A stretch of 64,000 bases of DNA from positions 29,725 to 93,724 of the forward strand of contig NZ_PKQP01000011.1 in the NCBI RefSeq assembly GCF_002887735.1, read 5' to 3'. Shown in pieces: positions 20,224 through 29,907 of this stretch. The stretch's first letter is position 1, and each line of letters begins with the position of its first letter. Source of the DNA: Stenotrophomonas bentonitica (lineage in GTDB: Bacteria > Pseudomonadota > Gammaproteobacteria > Xanthomonadales > Xanthomonadaceae). The notes beneath the pieces were generated by a model. It was given only the letters and a program-made list of their open reading frames with translations, was not told the DNA's origin and did not search any database. A program made the translations under genes and the position numbers.

Positions 20224-20253
20224 ATGGGCGCAGCCCAGCGGAGAACTCGCACC

Positions 20254-21720
20254 ATGTGTGGCATCGTCGGAATCGTCGGCAACCAGAACGTCGCCGGGCA
20301 GTTGTATGACGGCCTGACCGTCCTCCAGCATCGTGGCCAGGACGCGGCCGGCATCGCCACCGCCGATGGCACCCGCCTGCGCGTGCAGAAGGCCAATGGC
20401 CTGGTGCGTGATGTGTTCGATGCCAAGCGGATGTCCACGCTGGAAGGCCGCGTCGGCATCGCGCACGTGCGCTATCCCACCGCCGGTTCGGAAGGCATGG
20501 ACGAGGCGCAGCCGTTCTACGTGAACTCGCCGTACGGCATCGCGCTGGCCCACAACGGCAACCTGATCAATACCGAAGCCCTGCGCCAGCAGGTGTTCGA
20601 GCAGGACCGCCGCAACGTCAACACCGATTCGGACAGCGAAGTGCTGCTGAACGTGTTCGCCTTCGAACTGGACGCGCAGCGCCAGCTGACCCCGGAAGCG
20701 GCGATCCGCGCCGTGGCCGCCGTGCACCGCCGGGTCAAGGGTGGCTATGCGGTGATCAGCGTGGTGCTGGGCCTGGGCCTGGTGGCCTTCCGCGATCCGC
20801 ATGGCATCCGCCCGCTGGTACTGGGCAAGCGCGCCCACGCCGAAGGCGATGAATACATCGTGGCCTCCGAATCGGCCGCCCTGGACGTGCTCGGCTTCCA
20901 GCGCGTGCGCGACGTGCGCCCGGGTGAAGCGCTGGTCATCACCGCGCGCGGCGAGCTGTTCTCCGAAGTCTGCGCCGAGCCGGTCGAGCACAGCCCGTGC
21001 ATCTTCGAGTACGTGTACTTCGCGCGCCCGGATTCGATGATCGACAACGTGTCGGTGCACAAGGCGCGCATGCGCATGGGCATCAAGCTGGGCGAGAAGA
21101 TCCTGCGCCTGCGCCCGGACCACGACATCGACACCATCATCCCGATCCCGGATACCTCGCGCGATGCCGCGCTGGAGATCTCCAACACCCTCGGGGTGAA
21201 GTACCGCGAAGGCTTCATCAAGAACCGCTACATCGGCCGCACCTTCATCATGCCGGGCCAGGGCGAGCGCGTGAAGTCGGTGCGCCGCAAGCTCAACCCG
21301 ATCCACCTGGAGTTCCGCAACCGCGTGGTGCTGCTGGTGGATGACTCGATCGTGCGCGGCACCACCAGCCAGCAGATCGTGCAGATGGCGCGCGACGCCG
21401 GTGCCCGCAAGGTCTACCTGGCCAGCGCCGCGCCGCCGGTGCGCTATCCGAACATCTACGGCATCGACATGCCGGCGGCCGAAGAACTGGTCGCGCACAA
21501 TCGCAGCATCGAGGAAATCGAGAAGCACCTGGGCTGCGACTGGCTGATCTACCAGGACATCGAGGACATGGAAGCGGCGGTGAGCGAAGGCAATCCGGAG
21601 CTGAAGTCGTTCGATTCCTCGTGCTTCAACGGCGTCTACCCGACCGGGATCGAGCCGGGCTATTTCGAGCGCATCCAGCAGCTGCGTTCGGACGATGCCA
21701 AGCACAAGCGTCGCGCCTGA
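20254..21720 (+). CDS. purF: amidophosphoribosyltransferase
   Basis: 488 residues. It makes 5-phosphoribosylamine from PRPP and glutamine, the first step of purine synthesis. ATG 20254 gives MCGIVGIVG, so removal of Met exposes the catalytic cysteine of the Ntn glutaminase domain; this fixes the start. Further motifs are [27 protein letters not shown], and the PRPP loop [14 protein letters not shown]. Gene order cvpA-purF is conserved across gammaproteobacteria. Confidence 0.97.
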   Translation: MCGIVGIVGNQNVAGQLYDGLTVLQHRGQDAAGIATADGTRLRVQKANGLVRDVFDAKRMSTLEGRVGIAHVRYPTAGSEGMDEAQPFYVNSPYGIALAHNGNLINTEALRQQVFEQDRRNVNTDSDSEVLLNVFAFELDAQRQLTPEAAIRAVAAVHRRVKGGYAVISVVLGLGLVAFRDPHGIRPLVLGKRAHAEGDEYIVASESAALDVLGFQRVRDVRPGEALVITARGELFSEVCAEPVEHSPCIFEYVYFARPDSMIDNVSVHKARMRMGIKLGEKILRLRPDHDIDTIIPIPDTSRDAALEISNTLGVKYREGFIKNRYIGRTFIMPGQGERVKSVRRKLNPIHLEFRNRVVLLVDDSIVRGTTSQQIVQMARDAGARKVYLASAAPPVRYPNIYGIDMPAAEELVAHNRSIEEIEKHLGCDWLIYQDIEDMEAAVSEGNPELKSFDSSCFNGVYPTGIEPGYFERIQQLRSDDAKHKRRA

Positions 21721-21729
21721 GGGCCGGGC

Positions 21730-22590
21730 ATGAGTGATGTGTTGGACAGCGCGGCCGGCGATCTGCTGCAGGCCGCGCAGCAGTGCCTGGCCGAGCCGGA
21801 TCCGCTGCGCAAGGTTGCCTTGACCCAGCACTATGCCGTGCAGTTCCGCGCCGGTCGCCTGAAGGCACCGGCCGATGCGCCGCCACCGGCGCCGATCCGG
21901 ATGCCGGGGCGCCCGGCCAGGCCGACGCTGGTCCACCCGCGCGATCTGCCGCGGCGTGGCCTGGGCAGCGTGGAGGGGCGTGCCGCGTTCGTGCATGCCA
22001 TCGCGCATATCGAACTCAATGCGATCGATCTGGCCTGGGATGCGGTGTACCGATTCCGCGGCCTGCCGACGTCGTTCCATGCCGACTGGGTCAGTGTGGC
22101 CGATGACGAATCGCGCCACTTCATGCTGCTGCACGATCGGCTGCAGGCCAATGGCTATGCGTACGGCGATTTCGACGCACACAACGGCCTGTGGGAAATG
22201 TGCGAGAAGACCGCGCACGACGGGCTGGCGCGCATGGCGCTGGTGCCGCGCGTGCTCGAAGCGCGCGGGCTGGATGTCACCCCGGGGATGATCGTGAAGC
22301 TGCGTGCCGGTGGCGACCATGCCACCGCCGATGTGCTGGAGATCATCCTGCGCGAAGAAGTGGCGCACGTGGCCGCCGGCTCGCGCTGGTACCGCTGGTA
22401 CTGCACGCGTGAAAACGTCGAGCCGCGACCGCGGTTCATGGCGCTGCTGAAGGAATACGCCGGCGGCTATCTCTATGGCCCGTTCAATCTCGAAGCGCGC
22501 CTGCTGGCTGGCTTTGATGAGGAAGAACTGGCCGAGCTGATCGAACAGACCGAGCTGCGCGGTCAGGTGTTGGCCAGCACCACGCGCTGA
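21730..22590 (+). CDS. DUF455 ferritin-like domain protein
   Basis: 286 residues. Seen: a helical core with putative di-metal ligands in FVHAIAHIELNAIDLAWD, then DDESRHFMLLHDRL, and later ILREEVAHVAAGSRWYRWYC. These paired E..H/ExxH helices match the DUF455 ferritin-like family. In vivo role is unknown; related proteins are suggested to act on RNA or in oxidative chemistry. It follows purF by 9 bases and overlaps the convergent DUF2235 gene by 28 bases at its 3' end. Confidence 0.88.
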   Translation: MSDVLDSAAGDLLQAAQQCLAEPDPLRKVALTQHYAVQFRAGRLKAPADAPPPAPIRMPGRPARPTLVHPRDLPRRGLGSVEGRAAFVHAIAHIELNAIDLAWDAVYRFRGLPTSFHADWVSVADDESRHFMLLHDRLQANGYAYGDFDAHNGLWEMCEKTAHDGLARMALVPRVLEARGLDVTPGMIVKLRAGGDHATADVLEIILREEVAHVAAGSRWYRWYCTRENVEPRPRFMALLKEYAGGYLYGPFNLEARLLAGFDEEELAELIEQTELRGQVLASTTR

Positions 22591-24050
22591 CCGCTCGCGG
22601 TCGGCCGGTTGACGTAGAACAGGCCTGGCCCGGGTCGATACGGCAACTCCCGGGTGCCTTCATCGGCGGCGTAGAGCAGCGCGGTATCGCCCAATGCATC
22701 GAAGTTCCAATGTGCTGACTGCATCAGGTAGCGCTGGCGCAGCAGCAGCTCCTGCGCGGCGTCCAGCGGCTGGCCGGCCAGCAGCCGCGCTGCGATCGGT
22801 TGCAGTTCCATCGGCAACGCCAGCGCAGGCAGCTGATCGGGCGAGGTCGTCCACGCCACGCCCGCCCCGGCGGCGCGCTGGTGCAGCAGCCGCAACGCGA
22901 TGAACTGGTAGCGCGCATCGATCTCGCGGCGCAGGACGACCGCCGCGTACCCACGCAGGGTGAGTTGCGGCAGCACGCTGCGGCTGCCGGCGATGCGCTG
23001 CTGCTGCCACTGGTGCCAGACATCGACCCAGATCGCGTCATCGCCCAGGCCGAGCGTGCGCTGCCAGCGGCGGCAGGTTGCCTGCGCGGTGCGGTAGACC
23101 GTGCTCGCGCGCAGCAGTGCCAGCGGCGGCACCGCGCCTGGCGCCAGCCCGGTACCGCGCAGCAGCTGACCCTGGGGCCGGCTGAGCAGCTTGGGCCCTT
23201 CGATACGCTGGTCGTAGCCGCCGCCAATGTTGGCGTGCACGCCCGGCAGGGCGATCTCTTCGTGCTCGGGCGCCACGCTGGTGAGCGCGAAATGCTCGCG
23301 GTGTTCATCGCGGGCGACCAGCTGCACCACCTTGTCCGCACAGCCGGGGCGCAGCGCGAGCGCCGGCATCTCATCGCGGTGCTGGCGGCCGATCGCCACC
23401 ACGGTATCGAGCAGCCCCACGAAGCGTACCGGCCGCGCGGTGGCGGGGAATCCCGGCGCCAGCGCCCAGCCCGAGCGCACCAGCTGTTCGCGCAGCCACG
23501 CGGCACCGGCGGGCGCATTGAGCACGTTCACCACGTCGCGTGCACTGGCCGCGCCACGCGAATAACCGAACAGATCCACCCGCACGCTGCCCAGGGTATG
23601 ACCGGGCTGCGCGCGGGCCAGCTGGCGCAGCGCCTCCGGCAGCAGCTGCTCCAGCGCGCGCCGTCGTTTGGCGCGTACGCCGGTGCGTCCGATGCCGAAC
23701 GCCAGCCCCATCAGGTCGTCTTCCTCGCCGGTACGCGTGCCCACGCCTTCGATGTAGATCGACAGCGCGAGGGTGCTTCCGGCCGGCGGCAGCTGCCGAT
23801 GGTCCGGGTACAAGGCGTGCAGCCGCGCGATGTTGGTCAGGCCGTTGCTGTAACTGCTGGTCAAGCGGCTCTGGTACGGCGAGGCATCATCGGCGACCAC
23901 CGCAGGTGGGCGCGGCGCAGGCGTGGTGGCACCGGGCGGGCGCGAGGCGCGCTGCAGGTTGTCGGCGTTGTTGCGGGTGCCGTCGAAGAACAGGCCGATG
24001 TGCAGCGACACCGTCGGCGCCGTCGTCGGTTGGGTAGCTGCCACCGCCAT
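22563..24050 (-). CDS. DUF2235 alpha/beta hydrolase (Tle1-like)
   Basis: 495 residues. The family start HIGLFFDGTRNN is followed by the nucleophile elbow DLFGYSRGAASARD, then the aspartate motif GLLDTVVAIG and the histidine motif PGVHANIGGGY, so a complete Ser-Asp-His triad is present. Tle1 members of this family are type VI secretion phospholipases. No vgrG, PAAR, adaptor or immunity gene is adjacent and no signal peptide is evident, so secretion is unproven. The other reading is an intracellular lipase. Confidence 0.88.
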   Translation of the reverse strand: MAVAATQPTTAPTVSLHIGLFFDGTRNNADNLQRASRPPGATTPAPRPPAVVADDASPYQSRLTSSYSNGLTNIARLHALYPDHRQLPPAGSTLALSIYIEGVGTRTGEEDDLMGLAFGIGRTGVRAKRRRALEQLLPEALRQLARAQPGHTLGSVRVDLFGYSRGAASARDVVNVLNAPAGAAWLREQLVRSGWALAPGFPATARPVRFVGLLDTVVAIGRQHRDEMPALALRPGCADKVVQLVARDEHREHFALTSVAPEHEEIALPGVHANIGGGYDQRIEGPKLLSRPQGQLLRGTGLAPGAVPPLALLRASTVYRTAQATCRRWQRTLGLGDDAIWVDVWHQWQQQRIAGSRSVLPQLTLRGYAAVVLRREIDARYQFIALRLLHQRAAGAGVAWTTSPDQLPALALPMELQPIAARLLAGQPLDAAQELLLRQRYLMQSAHWNFDALGDTALLYAADEGTRELPYRPGPGLFYVNRPTASGQRVVLANT

Positions 24051-24137
24051 ATCGTCCCTGTTCCCCGAGGATGCCCGGCTAAGGTAGCGCGGAAGCCCCG
24101 CGCCGGAACAGCACGGCAGGCAGGGCCGCTGCCGGCG

Positions 24138-24881
24138 TCAGCTCGCCAGCGAATCCAGGGTCCAGCCGTCCGGGGTGACGCGCAGCACCGAGCCCTGTTC
24201 GTACCAGTCGCCCAGCACGATACGCGTGCAATCGCGGCCCCCGGCCTGCAGCGCATGGATGGCGGGGCGGTGGGTATGGCCGTGGATCATGGTGTCCACG
24301 CCGTAGCGGCCGAAGGTGGCGTCCACTTCTGCCGGCGCGACATCGGTGACGGTCTCGAACTGGGCACGGTCCCCCTGCTTCATTTCCGACTGGCGCGCCT
24401 GGCTGGCATCGCGGGCCTTCTGCGCGAAGGCAATGCGCGCGGCCAGCGGCTGCGACAGGAACTGCGCCTGGAACACCGGGTCGCGGGTCTGTGCGCGGAA
24501 CTGCTGGTAAGCGATGTCGTCGGTGCACAGCAGGTCGCCATGCTGCAGCAGCACCGGGCGGCCGTACAGATCGATCACACTCGGGTCGGGCAGGATCGTG
24601 AATCCCGCGCGGCGCGCATAGTCCTCGCCGACCAGGAAATCGCGGTTGCCACGGATGAAGTACACCGGCACGCCGGCGTCGGCCACGGCATGCAGCGCGA
24701 CCGCGACCGCATCGGCGGCCGGGGAGGGCGTGTCATCGCCGATCCAGGCTTCGAACAGATCGCCCAGGATGTACAGGGCATCGGCCTGCATCGCTTCATC
24801 GCGCAGGAACGCCAGGAACAGGTCGGTGATGGCTGGACGACTCGGGTCCAGGTGCAGATCGGAGATGAACAGCGTGGTCAT
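24138..24881 (-). CDS. lpxH: UDP-2,3-diacylglucosamine diphosphatase
   Basis: 247 residues. It hydrolyses UDP-2,3-diacylglucosamine to lipid X and UMP, the fourth step of lipid A synthesis, at the inner-membrane surface. All calcineurin-like metal motifs are visible: ISDLHLD at the start, [31 protein letters not shown], and GHTHRPA near the end. ATG 24881 was chosen over upstream frame extension because the domain begins there. It is followed upstream, on the same strand, by the PAP2 and glycosyltransferase genes. Confidence 0.96.
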   Translation of the reverse strand: MTTLFISDLHLDPSRPAITDLFLAFLRDEAMQADALYILGDLFEAWIGDDTPSPAADAVAVALHAVADAGVPVYFIRGNRDFLVGEDYARRAGFTILPDPSVIDLYGRPVLLQHGDLLCTDDIAYQQFRAQTRDPVFQAQFLSQPLAARIAFAQKARDASQARQSEMKQGDRAQFETVTDVAPAEVDATFGRYGVDTMIHGHTHRPAIHALQAGGRDCTRIVLGDWYEQGSVLRVTPDGWTLDSLAS

Positions 24882-24950
24882 GCCCGCATTGTAAAACGGG
24901 ATCACGGGCGAGGCATCGCTGCAGGGTGAAGCGCCTGGCTGCGTCAACGC

Positions 24951-24970
24951 AGCACGGCCATGGCCGCTAC
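24951..24970. repeat. short SMAG-like palindrome at the PAP2 stop codon
   Basis: On the minus strand GTAG is followed by CGGCCATGGCCG. The TAG is the stop codon of the PAP2 gene. The stem is shorter than standard SMAG stems, so membership is likely but not certain. Confidence 0.5.
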
Positions 24971-25500
24971 AGCGGCAGCCACTGCAGGCTGGCCGCCGCC
25001 AGCAGGGCGGCAATCCCGGTCGCGGCCAGCACATCGCTGGGGTAATGCAGCCCCAGCACGACCCGCGACAGCCCGATCAGCATCGTAAAGGGCACCAGCA
25101 CCGGGGCCAGCCACGGGTAATAGGCCAGTGCCACGATCGTGAAGGACACCGCGTGCAGGGTGTGCCCGGACGGGAAACTGAACTCGTCCAGCGGCGCCAC
25201 CCAAGCGCGGATGCGCAGGTCGGCGGCGTAGGGCCGCGGGCGTCGCGTCCAGCGTTTGAGGCCTTTGTACAGCAGCAGGGCCATCAAGCCGGTGGCGGCC
25301 ATGTGCAGCGAGGCGCGCAGGCCGTCCAAGCCATCCAGCAGCACCAGCGCCCCCATCAGTGCGTACCAGAAGGCGCCATCACCCAGGCGGCTGATCACCG
25401 CGAAGGCATGGCGGATCCGGCGGTGCCGGCAATAGTGGTTGGCGCGGCGGCACCAGCGCGTTTCGCGGCCACGCAGGGCGTCAAGCGGCGTGGTCGGCAT
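24967..25500 (-). CDS. PAP2 family phosphatase
   Basis: 177 residues with about five membrane helices. Phosphatase motifs in order: [21 protein letters not shown] and [15 protein letters not shown], the complete PAP2 signature for a lipid-phosphate phosphatase (phosphatidate, undecaprenyl-PP or similar). GGAGGG lies directly before ATG 25500, so I chose that start over the upstream one. It overlaps the end of the glycosyltransferase gene by 20 bases, implying translational coupling in one transcript. Substrate unknown; the pairing suggests glycolipid synthesis. Confidence 0.9.
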   Translation of the reverse strand: MPTTPLDALRGRETRWCRRANHYCRHRRIRHAFAVISRLGDGAFWYALMGALVLLDGLDGLRASLHMAATGLMALLLYKGLKRWTRRPRPYAADLRIRAWVAPLDEFSFPSGHTLHAVSFTIVALAYYPWLAPVLVPFTMLIGLSRVVLGLHYPSDVLAATGIAALLAAASLQWLPL

Positions 25501-26620
25501 GTGCCCTCCGGGCGTGGGCCAGTTCAGAGAGCAGCGCATCGAACTCGGCGACCACGTGCTGCGGATGCAGGCGCTTCATCGCCGTGGCGGCGTTACGGCC
25601 GAGCCGGTGGCGCAACGTATCGTCGCCGGCCAGCTGCACGGCGGCGGTCACAAACTCGCTGTCGTCACTTACGGCGATGCCGTTCTCATCGGTACGCAGG
25701 TATTCGCGGGCGGCGCCGTAGTCGAAGGCGACCGTGGCCAGTCCGCTGGCCATGGCTTCAAGGGTCACGTTGCCGAAGGTCTCGCTGCGGCTGGGGAACA
25801 GGAACAGATCGCCGCTGGCGAAATGCCGCGCCAGCGCGTCGCCGCGCTGCACGCCGCAGAAGATGAAGTCCGGGTTGTCGTGGGCCAGCCTGGCGCGCGC
25901 TGGGCCATCGCCGACGAAGATGAAGCGCGCCTTCGGGCGTACCTGCTGCAGGCGGCGGAACGCTTTGACCGCCAGCCCGAGATTTTTCTCCGGGGCGATG
26001 CGGCCGACATGGATCGCCGCGAATCCGTTGCCGTCGATGCCCCATTCCTCACGCAGCGCCGGGTCGCGCCGCTCGGGTTCGAACTGGCTGCTGTCCACCG
26101 CGCGCGCCAGCAGACGGACGCGGTCGAAGCCCTGCTCGCCGAGGAACTGCTGCAGCTCCTGGGTCGGCACCAGCGTCGCATCGGCCTGGTTGTGGAAGCG
26201 GCGCATCCAGCGCAGCGCGGCGGCCTGCAGCCAGGCCACGCCGTAGTCGGGCAGGTATTCGTCAAAGCGGGTATGGAAGCCGGTCGCGACCGGAATGCCG
26301 AGGCGTCGCGCGGTGCGCAGTGCCGACCAGCCCAGTGGGCCTTCCGTGGCGATGTAGATCGCGTCCGGCCGCTGCTGCTGCCACTGGCGGCTCAACCGGG
26401 CGGGCGCGGGCAGGCCGAAACGCAGGCCGGGGTAGCGCGGCAGGTTGGCGCCGGTGACCAGGACGGTGCCTTCGGCGTTGTCCACATCGGACGGTTGCCG
26501 GGGCCGGACCAGATCCACCTGGTGGCCGGCGGCACGCAGCCCCAGTTCCAGGCCCTGCACGGTCAGGGCGACGCCGTTGACTTCCGGGGGATAGGTTTCG
26601 GTGACGATGGCATAGCGCAT
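25481..26620 (-). CDS. family 4 glycosyltransferase
   Basis: 379 residues, GT-B fold. Seen: N-terminal MRYAIVTETYPPEVNGVA with the acceptor-side loop, GFHTRFDEYL, then donor-domain HVGRIAPEKNLGLAV and the E-x7-E segment in FPSRSETFGNVTLEAMASG. The overall pattern resembles mannosyl- or sulfoquinovosyl-type transferases that build glycolipids. GGAGG precedes ATG 26620; upstream frame extension is not supported. The coupled PAP2 phosphatase downstream supports a lipid acceptor. Donor and acceptor sugars are not determined. Confidence 0.92.
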   Translation of the reverse strand: MRYAIVTETYPPEVNGVALTVQGLELGLRAAGHQVDLVRPRQPSDVDNAEGTVLVTGANLPRYPGLRFGLPAPARLSRQWQQQRPDAIYIATEGPLGWSALRTARRLGIPVATGFHTRFDEYLPDYGVAWLQAAALRWMRRFHNQADATLVPTQELQQFLGEQGFDRVRLLARAVDSSQFEPERRDPALREEWGIDGNGFAAIHVGRIAPEKNLGLAVKAFRRLQQVRPKARFIFVGDGPARARLAHDNPDFIFCGVQRGDALARHFASGDLFLFPSRSETFGNVTLEAMASGLATVAFDYGAAREYLRTDENGIAVSDDSEFVTAAVQLAGDDTLRHRLGRNAATAMKRLHPQHVVAEFDALLSELAHARRAHADHAA

Positions 26621-26710
26621 GGCGGGCCTCCGGTATGCCACGCATGCTGGGGCCGGGCGATGTAGCCGACATGACCGCCGTATGACGCCGGCATGACGCG
26701 CACGCCGGCA

Positions 26711-26742
26711 GAAAAACACCACGGCCCCGAAGGGCCGTGGTG
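26711..26742 (-). terminator. terminator of the TonB-dependent receptor gene
   Basis: Stem CACCACGGCCC / GGGCCGTGGTG, loop CGAA, followed on the minus strand by five T residues. It separates the receptor from the downstream glycosyltransferase. Confidence 0.9.
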
Positions 26743-26767
26743 ATCAAGCGAGGTTACCGGGCGGCGA

Positions 26768-29677
26768 TCAGAAACGCTGCTGGTACTTCATGTACAGGAA
26801 GCGGCCGATGTCGTAACCGCCGTAGTACGAGAACGTCGAGTTCGGCTGGGTGTACATGATCGGGCCGTACTTCTCGAACACGTTGTTGGCACCGACCGAG
26901 ACGGTGGCGTCCCACGGCAGGGAGTAGCGGAACTGCACGTCGTGGAAGGTGACCGAGCCGCGCTCGTTGTAGTCACGCGAGCCGGCATACCACGGGGCCT
27001 GCACGCCGGGGTCGGAGCACTCGTCCGGTCGGGCTCGTGCGTTGATGCAGCGTTCCTTGACGCCGGAGTAGTAGCGGGCGGTCCAGCTGGCGCCGAAGTT
27101 GCCCACGTCCCAGCCCAGGGTCAGGTTGGAGCGCACGCGGAAGCCGCTGCCGATGCCGTTTTTCGTTTCGGGCACCACATCAGCGTCGTTGGTGGTGCGC
27201 TCGAGGTAGGAACTGACATAGGTCGTCGTCCATCCCGTGCTCAACTTGCCATGGCGGGTATCCAGGTGGTGGCTCAGCTCCAGGTCGTAGCCTTCGGTTT
27301 CCAGGAAACCGGAGTTGCGCCTGCCGTACGTCAACTGGTCCACGATGCCGGTGACCGGATCGCGGGTGAAGCCGCTGCAGCGCGAGGTGATGCCCTGCTC
27401 ATAGCAGTCGCGCAGCATGTCGTTGGGGTGATCGTTGACGATGGTGTTGTCGATGCGGACCTTCCACCAGTCCAGCGCCACGTTGAGGTGGGGCACGAAG
27501 GACGGGCTCCAGACCAGGCCCAGCGTGCGGCTGGTCGAGGTTTCCGGCTGCAGGTCGGGGTTGGAGCCGTTGGTGAACGGCACCGGGGTCTGGTCGCTGC
27601 TGCTGGTGATCGGCACGCCGCCCTGGCGCAGCTGGCGGTAGGCGTCGGCATTGGCGATGTCGGCGGCGCACCGGGCGCGCACCTCGGCACTGCTGGCCGA
27701 GGCCCCGTAGACGGTGTCGCAGGGGTCACGGTAGCCGGTGGTGAAGGTTTCCGAACCGCCGCCATACAGATCGGAGATGGTCGGCGCGCGGAAGCCCTGC
27801 GCCCACGTGCCGCGCACCAGCAACTGCTCGATCGGCTTCCACTTGAAGCCGAACTTGCTGTTGAGGGTGGTGCCGAAGGTGCTGTAGTCCGAGTGGCGGG
27901 TGGCGGCGCTCAGGCTCAGCTCGCGCGCACCCGGCAGGTCGGCCAGGATCGGCACGCTCAGCTCCAGGTAGGCCTCATTGACCTTGTAGCCGCCCCCGGT
28001 CGGGCCGGCGGCCAGGTTGGTGGTGGCACCGCTCTGGGCCAGCGCATCGGGGATGAACTCACCGGCCTCCTTGCGCGTTTCCACGCCGAAGGCGAAGCCC
28101 AGATCACCGGCCGGCAGGGTCATCACCGTACCGGCGATGCTGGCGAACGCATTGCGGGTGGTGGTCTTGCCGCGCGTGATTTCCGGCGGGAACAGATGGT
28201 CGATCAGGGCCTGGTTGCCGCTCAGCCCATTGGGGTCGTTGCTGCCATACGGCGCCAGCGGGTTCCACGGCATGCAGCCCGCGATCGGTGCGCCCGGGAC
28301 GCCACATTCCACCTTGCCGGTGGCCTCGTTGTAATACGACGGGCCGACCGCGTTCTTGACCCGTTCCTTGTGCAGATTGCCGGTCGACCGCTGCAGCAGT
28401 TCGCTGCGGTTGTACTGGTAGCCCACTTCCCAATCGAAGTACCGCTCGCCCACCTCGAAGCTGCCTTCCAGCGCGGCCACGGCGCGCCAGGTGGTCAGCT
28501 CGCTGGTGCTGACCCGCGGAACCTCCCAGGCGCGGCGGTTCCAGGCGATGTCGGTGGGGGTGTCATAGCCGTGGTGGTTGCCGAACGGATTGAACCAGCT
28601 GTCGGCCGACATCCGCCCGATACCGGCGGTGGCGGACTGCAGCGGATAGCCGGCCACCTGGCGCGTGGATGTGCGCTTGTTGTAGCCCAGCTGGGTGGTC
28701 AGGCGGATGTCATCGGTCAGGTCCAGGCGGCCATCGAGGAACAGCGAATCGCGCTTGAGCGGCGAGATCAGGTGCATCTGCTCCTGTGCGTTGCTGACAT
28801 CACCGGTGAACGGGGTCAGATCGCTGAGATGGTAGTTGGCCGGGTTGGTCGGGTCGGCGCCGCGATCCAGCGAATAATTGCAGCCCGCCGCGGCGGTGCA
28901 GCCCGGGCCCCTCAGGCCAGTGATCTGGCCCCACTGGCTGAGCTGGGTCCAGTTGTCGCCGGGGTGGCGGGTGGTGTTCGGGAATTCGCTGAACCAGCGG
29001 TTGCGTGCCCAGACGCCCTTCTCTTCGGTGTGCTCGGCCGAGAAGGTCAACGAGGCGCGGTCGTTGGACCAGCCGGCCACCACATCGACACTGGTGCGCG
29101 CGCCATCGCCCTGGCTGTACTGGCCCTGGTAGACGTTGGCGGTCACGCCGCTGACGTTGCTGCGGGTGATGATGTTGATCACGCCGGCCATGGCGTCCGA
29201 GCCATAGATCGCCGAGGCGCCATCCTTCAGCACCTCCATGCGTTCGATCGCCGAGACCGGCACGCTGGAGATGTCCTGGTAGCCGCCGGTATTGATGCCC
29301 AGACGCTTGCCGTTGATCAGCACCAGAGTGCGTTGCGCGCCCAGGTTGCGCATGTCGATGTAGGTGCCGCCGGCATTTTCGCCGGCAGCGAGCACGTTGG
29401 AGCGGCTCAGCGCCGGGCTGCCGACCGCGGTCAGGTTCTGCAGGATGTCGGCAACTGAACTGAAGCCCTGCCGCTCGATGTCGGCGCGGCTGATCGCGAG
29501 CACCGGCTGGGCGGACTCGACATCGACCTGGCGGATGCGCGAGCCGGTGATCTCGATGCGGTCCAGGGTGGTCGGGGTGGCGTCCTGGGCGAGGACGGCG
29601 GTGGAAGCCAGGCCAGCGGTGCCGGCGACCAGGGCCAGGCGGATCGCCTGCCCCAGCGGGGTAGTGGATGAAGACAT
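26768..29677 (-). CDS. TonB-dependent outer membrane receptor
   Basis: 969 residues. A signal peptide ending STAVLAQ is followed by a TonB-box-like IEITGSRIRQ, the plug domain (VADILQNL, RTLVLINGKRL, IERMEVLKDGASAIYGSDAMAGVINIIT) and a 22-strand barrel ending in the aromatic KYQQRF. The long extracellular loops and the NPLAPYG... region resemble Xanthomonad oligo- or peptide-type receptors rather than siderophore receptors, but the ligand is unknown. ATG 29677 follows a GAGAGAG sequence. It stands alone with its own terminator. Confidence 0.94.
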   Translation of the reverse strand: MSSSTTPLGQAIRLALVAGTAGLASTAVLAQDATPTTLDRIEITGSRIRQVDVESAQPVLAISRADIERQGFSSVADILQNLTAVGSPALSRSNVLAAGENAGGTYIDMRNLGAQRTLVLINGKRLGINTGGYQDISSVPVSAIERMEVLKDGASAIYGSDAMAGVINIITRSNVSGVTANVYQGQYSQGDGARTSVDVVAGWSNDRASLTFSAEHTEEKGVWARNRWFSEFPNTTRHPGDNWTQLSQWGQITGLRGPGCTAAAGCNYSLDRGADPTNPANYHLSDLTPFTGDVSNAQEQMHLISPLKRDSLFLDGRLDLTDDIRLTTQLGYNKRTSTRQVAGYPLQSATAGIGRMSADSWFNPFGNHHGYDTPTDIAWNRRAWEVPRVSTSELTTWRAVAALEGSFEVGERYFDWEVGYQYNRSELLQRSTGNLHKERVKNAVGPSYYNEATGKVECGVPGAPIAGCMPWNPLAPYGSNDPNGLSGNQALIDHLFPPEITRGKTTTRNAFASIAGTVMTLPAGDLGFAFGVETRKEAGEFIPDALAQSGATTNLAAGPTGGGYKVNEAYLELSVPILADLPGARELSLSAATRHSDYSTFGTTLNSKFGFKWKPIEQLLVRGTWAQGFRAPTISDLYGGGSETFTTGYRDPCDTVYGASASSAEVRARCAADIANADAYRQLRQGGVPITSSSDQTPVPFTNGSNPDLQPETSTSRTLGLVWSPSFVPHLNVALDWWKVRIDNTIVNDHPNDMLRDCYEQGITSRCSGFTRDPVTGIVDQLTYGRRNSGFLETEGYDLELSHHLDTRHGKLSTGWTTTYVSSYLERTTNDADVVPETKNGIGSGFRVRSNLTLGWDVGNFGASWTARYYSGVKERCINARARPDECSDPGVQAPWYAGSRDYNERGSVTFHDVQFRYSLPWDATVSVGANNVFEKYGPIMYTQPNSTFSYYGGYDIGRFLYMKYQQRF

Positions 29678-29811
29678 GATCGACTCTCTCTCTAATCGGA
29701 ACGACGTCCAAGAAGTCGGCGGACCCAAGTACCGCCTTCTTCAAAAATCCAGCCCAATGAAGGCCGGTGTCCCGAGAGTAGATCGATTCGTTAATCGTTC
29801 ATGAAGGACAT

Positions 29812-29829
29812 GTGAGGGCGTTCTCACAA
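29812..29829. promoter_or_regulatory. inverted repeat TGTGAG-N6-CTCACA
   Basis: An 18-bp palindrome between the ppx end and the receptor start, 135 bases upstream of the receptor gene. The half-sites look like CRP/Clp sites, but the spacing is 2 bases longer than the classic site. A second small palindrome (CGATTCGTTAATCG) lies at about 29784-29797. Confidence 0.4.
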
Positions 29830-29907
29830 ATACGTCATGGGCCGTGCGTTCTGCGAATTCAGTCCACGAATTGCTGCAGACGCACGTTTGGAAGCGGGTA
29901 GAAAGCG

